This document shows positions 9,701 through 15,623 of a DNA stretch of 64,000 nucleotides, piece after piece. The DNA is from Candidatus Bilophila faecipullorum (GTDB lineage: Bacteria; Desulfobacterota; Desulfovibrionia; Desulfovibrionales; Desulfovibrionaceae): the NCBI GenBank assembly GCA_944326695.1, contig CALVEZ010000003.1, positions 62,001 to 126,000 on the forward strand, written 5' to 3'. The position numbers were made by a program, and so were the translations under genes. Numbering within the stretch: the first letter of the stretch is position 1; every line of letters begins with the position of its first letter. The notes under the pieces are model-generated. The model made no database searches. It saw nothing but the letters and a program-made list of their open reading frames with translations, and was not told the DNA's origin.

Positions 9701-11212
9701 GAAGGCATTATGGCGGGTCTTGTGCCCATGGTGCTCGGCAACATGACTACGGGAAAGGGCCGTATTCATATGGCCCGTCTGGGCCAGGAAAGACGGCATG
9801 TGGGGCTGGCGCTTGCGGGTAAGGCCGCCCGGGGGGAAAAGGCTAAAGCGCTGCGCGAGGACGGCAAAAACCGTTTCGCCGCGCGGCGGGCGGCCTCCCG
9901 GATAGCCTCGGGTGGGGAACGGCTGCGTGAGGCCTTCCGCGTGGAAGGGGTACGCGGCCTGCTGGCCGGGATATCGCGTCCGGGGCAGGGTTTTGTGTAC
10001 GACAAAACGCGCGGCCTGACGCTGGATTCGGGCAGCCTGTTTTCTCCCTTTGGTTCCAACCTGATAGCCAAGCTGGACTTGAGCCACCCGCTGACCGGGA
10101 AACTGGAGGCCCTGCACGGCGACAGCCTGGCCGTTTCCAATCTGGGCGACGGTGCGTACCAGGTGTTGCTCAAGGGGCATAGCGCCATCAATATGGCGGC
10201 GGCGCTGAATATTCCCCTGGCTGCGGGCTTTAACGTCAAGGTGGGCGCGGGCGGGGGCGGCGAAGGTTCGCAGGGGGTGGCGTTGCGTTTTTCCGGCGCG
10301 GAAGATTGTGGGGCCTTTCTGAAGGCGTTCATGAATCCGGAATCCGGACTTGCCAACCCTGCGGATAAGGGCGATCAGGCCCGGGCCCGGGAATTATGGC
10401 TGAAAGCCGATCAGATTCGTTTCGTCAACGGCAGGGAGGTGTCGGCCAACGCAGTGCTGGCCGCAAGCCATGCCCTTTTTTCACAGAAACTTATCGCGGC
10501 CAAATCTCTGGCGCTTACCGGCACCGTATCGCTTGCGTTTTCGGGCGCCGTGCGTCAGACGCTGGAGGAAAACACGCAGGGGGAAACAGCGATTTTTGAG
10601 TGTTCGGGCAGCGTGCGCTTTGGCCTGGGCCTGGGTTTGAGCATGAAGGACGGCAGAAAAGCCACCATGAGCAATATCAATCCGCTTTCCGGCAGCGTGG
10701 GGACCGAATTCGAGGCGCTCCAGCGGTTCAGGGTGTCCACCGGCCCGAAAGGCCTTATGCCCGATACCTGCATGGAGCTGGAATGCGGCAGAGGCGAACA
10801 CTTGGCGCTGCGGCGTCTGGGCGTTCTTCTGCCCGAAGACGCGCGGGCCCGCATTCTGGAGGAGCCGGAGCTGAACGACAAGCTCCAGCGGATTTTGCAA
10901 AAGGCGCCCCCCACGGCACGATTGGTGGCACATTATGACCTCAAGCCCGACGTGCTGGAAGAACTGCGCAGCCGTTTCATCGAAGCCCGGCGCGCCGGAG
11001 AAGGCGAAGGGAAGGCCATATTGGCCGATATCCATACGCGTCTGAAGGACCGGGAGTCTTATGAACTCTCCCGCATCAGCGTGCGCACCAGCAAACCCTC
11101 GCCCATTTCCCGGTCCTATTCTCCCGGTATGGGGCATATGCAGTTGGTACGCTCCAATACCATGCGGAACATGGACGCCGTCAACATCGAGCTGCGCCCG
11201 GCTACCGTGTAG
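6773..11212 (+). CDS. Very large putative type III secretion effector
   Basis: No enzyme family recognised. With the ATG at 6773 (GGAG ribosome site 8-9 nt upstream) it has 1479 residues; an in-frame ATG at 6677 would add 32. The N-terminus has no Sec signal or membrane helix and is rich in Ser, Pro and Asn, as expected for a type III signal. Long charged helical stretches dominate the first 1000 residues (for example around residues 730-850, coiled-coil-like KNVERRAALEKASAKK). From about residue 1080 it becomes Gly- and beta-rich (VKVGAGGGGEGSQGVALRF; GSVRFGLGLGLSMKDG). The decisive clue is the CesT/Tir-type chaperone gene about 200 bp downstream on the same strand. Size and a Gly-rich C-terminal part recall AvrE/DspE-type effectors, but I cannot see a reliable match. 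Direct repeats flank the gene. Confidence 0.6.
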   Translation: MPIESANQFPLPSMPLPTSPATVSDSAFQREEAGSRLRHAVRKTLDEAPPAVEDAMARADVESPDAGALPPTETLERRNKETLLLGASRQLERALEPCGEALPGALEHVEGLVADTPSPQPDKMQALIESARSACAAAVNGSGTEHPVTEALQDVNNTGRNDNVGDDIAPEYGEGVVASAEGETQEIIVPDEVLRELESLQSGNTGLPDDATKEDMQDARARLEELLNLVPDTPAASQPVRRALMEKLLQMDLAISSRTRLNAALTALANAASRPLEERALQLNAGLRGILLQFREQAEASDQSSSPARPEATEASNILEQRGYISPRDARVLEDALGRAVEEGLAEFARGSDVLSGLKREDLHGLGKLCLDAGLDVMEMGRTLADCLRNIPGGEAARPALLKAALEGMAEGPDASRLQYVDMLFQGAYPERSDAALLLKRAVVSPKNREGVDYQHELVQSLHVIQHDILEAGRVSGEWGVGHGRTGAIGRAAGSSSARSFLLTPELVMALNDHGKVAIPDLNYHIAHVALLQAAAESYGLLNVGGMTNAVPDAKNPDGPGTTNAEPAPLKLDRFGDWCRSLGLDAETVSYASGVAAHLENPETEGETTARLLEAGERFNKGLKGASTLDSVGRLVMDTAFMSALSGNDRHLRAMFRTSPAFLAREVLDKHIINLTGLIDANERLDAEGTGLDLDYDKVDAAMREQVEKLKASHTGGLDGGEVQRTLQEALRARAETLHGLRRRRATFINSAETLQKFAKITGESLELRAKNVERRAALEKASAKKALLKFTWPHQRREREAVCRDVAKLAEVLQRIGADNPDVAMNDERHALVAERDRLLAGLADVDPRTMRHTAKTGSGVPEPEAFIETVLPVLLPRAKAVLYFADGQAEADQKAIRQDMATLEKHQLAIFSIAGQAEKVFGSNIIRRLETTVVAALLKTFVDGGADIASFNVQESDTLKAIKAQLKTWGLDADEGIMAGLVPMVLGNMTTGKGRIHMARLGQERRHVGLALAGKAARGEKAKALREDGKNRFAARRAASRIASGGERLREAFRVEGVRGLLAGISRPGQGFVYDKTRGLTLDSGSLFSPFGSNLIAKLDLSHPLTGKLEALHGDSLAVSNLGDGAYQVLLKGHSAINMAAALNIPLAAGFNVKVGAGGGGEGSQGVALRFSGAEDCGAFLKAFMNPESGLANPADKGDQARARELWLKADQIRFVNGREVSANAVLAASHALFSQKLIAAKSLALTGTVSLAFSGAVRQTLEENTQGETAIFECSGSVRFGLGLGLSMKDGRKATMSNINPLSGSVGTEFEALQRFRVSTGPKGLMPDTCMELECGRGEHLALRRLGVLLPEDARARILEEPELNDKLQRILQKAPPTARLVAHYDLKPDVLEELRSRFIEARRAGEGEGKAILADIHTRLKDRESYELSRISVRTSKPSPISRSYSPGMGHMQLVRSNTMRNMDAVNIELRPATV

Positions 11213-11257
11213 AGCCTTTTCGTTTTGAAAATGCTCCCAGAGCCGAGCGGATCGAGG
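11211..11257 (+). repeat. Dispersed repeat C, right copy
   Basis: Starts at the stop codon of the effector-like gene. Same order of blocks as the copy at 6539 (GAGCCTTTTC, AATGCTCCC, GAGCCGAGCGGA). Its first half forms a TTTTCGTTTTGAAAA hairpin, which could also serve as a 3' processing or termination element for the upstream gene. Confidence 0.7.
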
Positions 11258-11415
11258 CTCTGCCGCGACGCCCCCGGCATGTCGCATGCGCCCTGCACGT
11301 GTGGCGCAAAGCCCCGGCTTCCGGCGTGAAAGCTGCGGGCCGGAGGGCGGCCCCCGGCTGGAAGCGTTTTTCAAACATAACAATGACGACACAACATACT
11401 GGACAAGGAACCAAC

Positions 11416-11883
11416 ATGTCCCGCGCAACCATGGAAGCTCTGCTGAACAAGGCTCTGAACGACAACGCCTCCCCCATCACTCTGGATGGGGAAGGCTATG
11501 CCCTCGTCCACGTGGCCGGGGTGGCCGTCAATGTGGAATACGACGAAACCCGGGATCGGCTTTATCTCTATGCCAGCCTGGGCAGGCTGCCGGAAGACGC
11601 TCCTTCCGCCCTGTATGAAGCCCTGCTGGAAGCCGACTTCCTGGGCGCGGGCACGGCGGGCGGGCATATAGGGCTGTATGGGCCGATGCGCGTCCTTGCC
11701 TATTCCCTGTCGCTTGATGCGGCCCGTCTGGACGCGCGGGAAACAGCCAATGCCCTCAACCTGTTTGCCGCCCGCTGCGCGGAATGGATCGGCAAGGTGG
11801 AAGAACTGCTGGAAACCCCGGCCCTCTCGCCGGAGGATTCTCTGTTTTCCGGCCCCATGCTGGGCAATATTCTGTGGGGCTGA
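11416..11883 (+). CDS. CesT/Tir-type type III secretion chaperone
   Basis: 155-residue acidic protein matching the class I type III chaperone fold by pattern: an N-terminal helix (MEALLNKAL), a strand-rich middle (ITLDGEGYALVHVAGVAVNV, then RLYLYASLGRLPE), the family hallmark helix-plus-turn ALYEALLEADFLGAGTAGG, a strand (HIGLYGPMRVLAYSL) and a C-terminal helix ending WIGKVEELLE. Such dimers bind the N-terminal part of one effector and keep it secretion-competent; the gene just upstream is the obvious client. ATG 11416 has AAGGA 7 nt upstream; a farther in-frame ATG at 11383 lacks one. No secretion apparatus gene is in the window, so the machine must be encoded elsewhere. Confidence 0.8.
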   Translation: MSRATMEALLNKALNDNASPITLDGEGYALVHVAGVAVNVEYDETRDRLYLYASLGRLPEDAPSALYEALLEADFLGAGTAGGHIGLYGPMRVLAYSLSLDAARLDARETANALNLFAARCAEWIGKVEELLETPALSPEDSLFSGPMLGNILWG

Positions 11884-12351
11884 TGAGCGTATCTTGCTTT
11901 CGGACAGCTCCACAGAGAGCGCTGGCTGATGCCGTAGCGCAGAAATGGAGGAGCAGCACCATGAGGTCTTCCCGATAGCGGATGGTTTTACGTCTGGTGC
12001 GGATGACTAAATAATCATCCGGCCTCTTCAAATGTGCGCCTTGAGAAAGGCGCTAAGGTCGGCAATAAACGTGCCGTCCAATGTGGCGGGCACCCAGCCG
12101 GACATAGGCAAGGGCATAGCGCCCGGAATGTATGGAACGGCGGATGGGAACGGTGGGCAGCCCTTCGGATAGAGGCGTTTTCGAACGCCACGCCTTCGCG
12201 GGGAAACAGCCGAAATTGGGCGTCTTCGTCTATTCGTTACAGTAACAGATGAGAGGGAGCATCTTGTCATGGAAATGCTCCTGGAATCGACTTGCGGGTA
12301 TGTAAAAAGTTAAAGTTAATCTGCTCTCCCAAAAACACCGCAAGGAAACAA
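11884..12351. other. Intergenic region after the chaperone
   Basis: No gene could be supported. It contains a CGGATGA/TCATCCG hairpin with an 8-nt A/T-rich loop (12000-12021) and a shortened copy of repeat B at its right end. An 80-codon minus frame (12028-12270) ends in a plausible-looking tail (FIADLSAFLKAHI) and might be the remnant of a lost gene. Confidence 0.45.
12257..12329 (+). repeat. Dispersed repeat B, internally deleted copy
   Basis: Carries the head hairpin (GAGCAT...ATGCTC) and the tail TGTAAAAAGT...ATCTGCTC of repeat B, but lacks the central NTTCTGCC hairpin seen in the copies at 12902 and 34396. Confidence 0.55.
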
Positions 12352-12681
12352 TCAGTGGGTGTAGTCCAGAAGAGGCACGTCGCCGATTTTGGCGCGGATG
12401 GCCTGCACCATCTGTTCCCGATTGGGGCAGGGAAAGCCGATGGGCACGCCCTTGCCGATGCACGAGGCCAGCGCCACGGCTTCCGCGCCGCGATCCACCA
12501 GCATCTTGGCCCGGGCCACAGCCCGTTTGCCGGGACAGCCGCCGCAGGAGACGAAGCCAACAATCTGGCATTCCCCAAATGCCTCGAAACTGCCTTTTCC
12601 CTTGGCCGCAGCCACAAAATCCGAGGTACCGGGGCACAGGTCCTCGGTCTGCTGGCAACGGATAATACCTACTTTCTTCAT
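12352..12681 (-). CDS. CGGC-domain protein
   Basis: 109-residue protein of the CGGC domain family, named after the motif seen here as VSCGGCPGKRA near residue 48. Further conserved cysteines occur in IIRCQQTEDLCPG and ASCIGKG and PCPN, suggesting metal or Fe-S binding; the family is linked to anaerobes, but no reaction is established. Start at 12681 (MKKVGIIRC) is supported by AGGAGAGGG just upstream; the frame is open further upstream without homology. It is a single-gene unit with repeat B copies on both sides. Confidence 0.85.
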   Translation of the reverse strand: MKKVGIIRCQQTEDLCPGTSDFVAAAKGKGSFEAFGECQIVGFVSCGGCPGKRAVARAKMLVDRGAEAVALASCIGKGVPIGFPCPNREQMVQAIRAKIGDVPLLDYTH

Positions 12682-12901
12682 GGCCCTCTCCTGTCTTTTG
12701 GATTTCCCTTGATTCCACCAGAATAGGCAAAAACGGCGCACCCGTCCCGAAAGACGCTGTCCTCACAGCGGATCAGGGTGAATTTTTCGCCCAAGCCTTT
12801 CACATACAGCTATTCCGCTTCTCTCCATACGGCGGTTCTGGCCTACGTGTAAAGCTGTCCTCTCCGCTGCGGCCTTGCTCTCGTCACACCGCCGCTTGCC
12901 G

Positions 12902-13045
12902 CTTCAGAGCAGATAAACTGTGACTTTTTACAAAAATCAAAGTTGGCATTCTGCCCCAAAACGTCGTTTTTGGCAGAATCCACACCACCTTGTGGGGGCC
13001 ATACCTGCGTGTGGCCAGAGCAGCTTCAAAATGAACCGGCTCTAA
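12902..13045 (-). repeat. Dispersed repeat B, full copy (minus strand)
   Basis: About 140 bp that matches, in inverted orientation, 34396-34538. Shared blocks in order are AGAGCC..TTCATTTTGAA, CTCTGGC.ACACGCAGGT, GTGGATTCTGCCAAAAA, CGACGTTTTGGGGCAGAAT and TTTTTGTAAAAAGTC ending ATCTGCTC. The middle can fold into an ATTCTGCC/GGCAGAAT hairpin. No open frame is conserved, so it is a non-coding element. Confidence 0.8.
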
Positions 13046-13063
13046 CGCCCCCCCGCCTTTGAT

Positions 13064-13162
13064 GGGGGATTCGATAAGGTCGAAAGTCTTTGGGGAGAAG
13101 GGGGTGGGGTTTGGGGAGGGGGAGGAGGGCCTTTCTTCAGAAAGGCCCTCCTCCCCCTCCCC
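13064..13162 (-). repeat. Dispersed repeat A: 24-bp G/C-rich gene-end hairpin with tail
   Basis: Perfect 24-bp arms (13113-13136 and 13139-13162; start GGGGAGGGGGAGGAGGG) lie just downstream of the zinc-ribbon gene, followed on the minus strand by a pyrimidine-rich linker and the small palindrome TTCGA...TCGAA. The same order, hairpin then linker then TTCGACTTTATCGAA, follows sauS at 58759-58853 on the other strand. It probably ends transcripts or protects their 3' ends. Confidence 0.75.
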
Positions 13163-13185
13163 AATCTCAAACGTTTCCCAACCGG

Positions 13186-13923
13186 CTACTTGGCCTCGTC
13201 TTTCCCCACGGGGGGAATCTGGGCGTCGATGATCTTCACGCCATACTCGGCGGCGTTGTCCGGGGGACCGTAGAAGACCACCATGAAGCGCACCTCGGAA
13301 CCGGGGAGGACATTGGTGTTGTTCGCCATGATGTCGATCTTGTTGGCGAGGGCCTGCTCAAGCTCCTGTTCCCCGAGCACCTGCAACTGGAAAAGCGAGA
13401 GCGAAGTCCCGGCGAGCTGCTGCTTGGAAACGAGCGCGTTACCCGCCGCATCATAGAGCGCCGCCTCGATGCGGATGAGCTGGCGCGGCTGGTCGAAGCC
13501 GTTGACCACCTTCCCCTCGACCACGGAAATGTTGCCCAGCTTCTCGTTGCTGATGTTGTACTGGCGCACGCCCCGCAGGGCGATGTTCTTCACGAGATCG
13601 ACGGGGTCCTGCTTCTTGGGCGGGGCGATCATTTCCTTCACGGTGTCGAAAAGCGGCGTGTAGGTCCACGCCCACCATGTACCGCCCGCGACGGCGCACA
13701 AGAGGAGGAACGTGAGAAGCCAGCCCCAGCCGCCGCCTTTTTTCCGGTGGGCGGGTGCGGCGGAAGCGAGGCTCAGGTCGGGCTCCAGCCGGATTTCCGT
13801 GGGAGCCTCCTCCGGCAGGTGGAAGACATGCTTGCACACGGAACAGCGCAGTTTGGCCCCGGGTTTGGCCTGCGCTTCGGGCAGATTAAATTTAGTGCTG
13901 CAATTAGGACATGTTACTATCAT
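13186..13923 (-). CDS. Zinc-ribbon, single-pass membrane protein (DUF3426-like)
   Basis: 245 residues. An N-terminal MJ0042-type zinc ribbon (MIVTCPNCSTKFNLPE...LRCSVCKHVF, Cys pairs near residues 5/8 and 27/30), a basic stretch, one membrane helix (WGWLLTFLLLCAVAGGTWWAW, near residues 65-86) and an extracytoplasmic DUF3426-like beta domain to the C-terminus. The family is common in Proteobacteria; its function is unknown. It starts 18 bp after the hpt stop and is the last gene of an argA-hpt-zinc-ribbon run. The repeat A hairpin follows its stop. Confidence 0.85.
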   Translation of the reverse strand: MIVTCPNCSTKFNLPEAQAKPGAKLRCSVCKHVFHLPEEAPTEIRLEPDLSLASAAPAHRKKGGGWGWLLTFLLLCAVAGGTWWAWTYTPLFDTVKEMIAPPKKQDPVDLVKNIALRGVRQYNISNEKLGNISVVEGKVVNGFDQPRQLIRIEAALYDAAGNALVSKQQLAGTSLSLFQLQVLGEQELEQALANKIDIMANNTNVLPGSEVRFMVVFYGPPDNAAEYGVKIIDAQIPPVGKDEAK

Positions 13924-13941
13924 AAAAGACTCCGCATGGCG

Positions 13942-14472
13942 TTACGCTTCAAGTTCGGCCTCGTAAAGCGCCGGAAGTTCCCGGCAGGTCTCGGCGTAAT
14001 CAAGTCCATAACCTACGATGAAACCACCCGGCAAGGCAAACCCCACGAAGTGAGAAGTAACGGCAACCTCCCGCCTTTCGTTCTTGTCGATGAGAACGGC
14101 GAGACGCAAACTGCGCGCTCCCCGCGCCCGGAACTGGCGCATCAAGAAATCCATCGTGTGCCCGGTGTCCACGATGTCCTCGACGATGAGCACGTGCTTG
14201 TCCTTGAGGGGAATCTCCACATCCTTGGTGAAGGAAATGGTCTGCCCGCCCTCGGAACCCGAGCCGTAGCTGGCCAGCCGCACGAAATCGATCTCCGGCC
14301 TGCAGGTCAGATGCCGCACGAGATCGGAAAAAAACATGAACGCCCCCTTGAGCACGCAGACCACCACGAGGGGCTCATCCTTGTACACGGCGTTGATTTC
14401 CTCCGCCATTTCCAGAATGCGCCGTTGAATGGCCTCTTCGTCGATCAGGGGGACAAGGTTTTTGATCGTCAT
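13942..14472 (-). CDS. hpt: Hypoxanthine phosphoribosyltransferase
   Basis: 176-residue purine-salvage enzyme joining hypoxanthine (or guanine) to PRPP. The PRPP-binding motif VLIVEDIVDTGHTM is at about residues 97-110, the cis-peptide loop region reads VVVCVLKGAFMF, and the base-binding segment LPGGFIVGYGLDYAE is intact. Length fits the short bacterial class. ATG 14472 follows GGAG; the frame is open upstream into argA but without similarity. The gene starts 5 bp after argA, so the two are co-transcribed. Confidence 0.95.
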   Translation of the reverse strand: MTIKNLVPLIDEEAIQRRILEMAEEINAVYKDEPLVVVCVLKGAFMFFSDLVRHLTCRPEIDFVRLASYGSGSEGGQTISFTKDVEIPLKDKHVLIVEDIVDTGHTMDFLMRQFRARGARSLRLAVLIDKNERREVAVTSHFVGFALPGGFIVGYGLDYAETCRELPALYEAELEA

Positions 14473-14477
14473 GGCAA

Positions 14478-14945
14478 CTACTCCGTTTCGATTTCCAGCA
14501 GCATGGCCGTTTCGTCGCAGTCGGGGAATTTGGGGCAATGCACGCAGTCCACCCAGACCTTCTGGGGCAGGACGTCCTTTTCCACCTCCACGAACCTCAG
14601 CGCATGGAAAAAGGGCAACTGATAGGTCAGGGCGAAAAGGCGGTGGATGTCAAGCTCGCGGGCCTCGGCGATGCAGGCTTCCACAATGAGCCGCCCGCAG
14701 CCCTGCCGCCGCGCGTCCGCAGCCACGGCCAGCGAGCGCACCTCGGCCATGTTTTCCCAGATGATGGACAGCGCCCCGCAGCCGATGACCTGCCCGTCCC
14801 GCTCCACTACGAAAAAATCGCGCAGGTGCCCGTACAGTTCCGTCAGGGAACGCGGCAGCAGGAGGCCGTCCGCGGAACTGGTCATGAGAAGGCCGTGAAT
14901 GGCCCGGATGTCGCCCATGCGGGCCTTGCGCACGTTCAGGTTCAT
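14478..14945 (-). CDS. argA: N-acetylglutamate synthase, short GNAT type
   Basis: 155-residue GNAT acetyltransferase. The N-terminal VRKARMGDIRAIHGLL and LLLPRSLTELYGHLRDFFV blocks, the acetyl-CoA motif VAADARRQGCGRLIVEACI and the C-terminal cysteine-rich tail VWVDCVHCPKFPDCDE are typical of the stand-alone N-acetylglutamate synthases of delta-proteobacteria, which commit glutamate to arginine synthesis. ATG 14945 is used because a GAGGA site precedes it; in-frame starts at 15017 and 15071 add non-homologous residues. First gene of the argA-hpt-zinc-ribbon run. Confidence 0.85.
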   Translation of the reverse strand: MNLNVRKARMGDIRAIHGLLMTSSADGLLLPRSLTELYGHLRDFFVVERDGQVIGCGALSIIWENMAEVRSLAVAADARRQGCGRLIVEACIAEARELDIHRLFALTYQLPFFHALRFVEVEKDVLPQKVWVDCVHCPKFPDCDETAMLLEIETE

Positions 14946-15140
14946 GTTTCCGTCCTCAATGGGGGTTGAAAACGCGCTTCCGGGGAACCGGAAGCGCGGA
15001 AGCTGGAACTGTTTCATGGTGAAACCGCTCTGCCGACGCAAGGGCGCCAGCCGCCGGGAAGCGGCATGCACTCAGACAAAAAACGCCTTTCTCACCCGAA
15101 TGCCGACGTTGAAACGGCACGCTTCAACGTTGACCAAGTG

Positions 15141-15608
15141 CTACTGAAGCAGCCCGTCAAAGGCTTCGGCCAAGTCTTCCTTGCCGATCATGCCGGGGCC
15201 CGCCGCTACCAGTTTCCCGGCCGCGTCGTAGAGCAGGTTGAAGGGAATGGAGGAAATCCCGAAGAGCGGCCCCACGTCGGGCTCCGCCATATATACCGGG
15301 TAGGTAAACCCCATCCCTTCCACAAAGGATTCCAGCTTCTGGCGATCCGTGTCAAGCGAAACGCTGACGATGACCACCTTGTCGGCGGGATAGTCCTTGC
15401 GCAGATCGATGAGTTCCGGCAGTTCCTCGCGGCAGGGCGGGCACCACGTAGCGAAAAAGTTGATGAAGACGAGTTTTCCCTTGTTTTCCTTCACAATGTC
15501 GAGCACCTGCTGCGCGGCGATGGAAGGAATCGCCTTGTCCGGCTGCGCGGCGAAGGCAGGGAGGGCGAACAGGAGGCAGAGCAGAAGAGGCAGAAAAAGA
15601 CGGCGCAT
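15141..15608 (-). CDS. Periplasmic TlpA/ResA-like thioredoxin
   Basis: 155 residues with a Sec signal peptide (MRRLFLPLLLCLLFALPAFA) and a thioredoxin fold containing FFATWCPPCREELPEL, the CxxC redox site near residues 55-58. The cis-proline region reads ISSIPFNLL. Proteins of this class reduce disulfides outside the cytoplasm, often for cytochrome c maturation or envelope repair. It follows metH by 15 bp on the same strand and is likely co-transcribed; no functional link with methionine synthesis is evident. Confidence 0.88.
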   Translation of the reverse strand: MRRLFLPLLLCLLFALPAFAAQPDKAIPSIAAQQVLDIVKENKGKLVFINFFATWCPPCREELPELIDLRKDYPADKVVIVSVSLDTDRQKLESFVEGMGFTYPVYMAEPDVGPLFGISSIPFNLLYDAAGKLVAAGPGMIGKEDLAEAFDGLLQ

Positions 15609-15623
15609 GGCTGTTCCTTTGCG

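Larger units (their letters stand above)
12682..13185. other. Intergenic region built largely from two repeats
   Basis: About 500 bp without a gene. Roughly half is a full repeat B copy on the minus strand (12902-13045) and a repeat A element (13064-13162). The remaining 12690-12900 must hold the promoter for the CGGC gene, but no clear -35/-10 pair was found. Confidence 0.6.

Noticed and set aside
12028..12270. 80-codon minus-strand frame in the gap after the chaperone
   Set aside because: No ribosome site or recognisable family; at most a gene remnant, so not listed as CDS.
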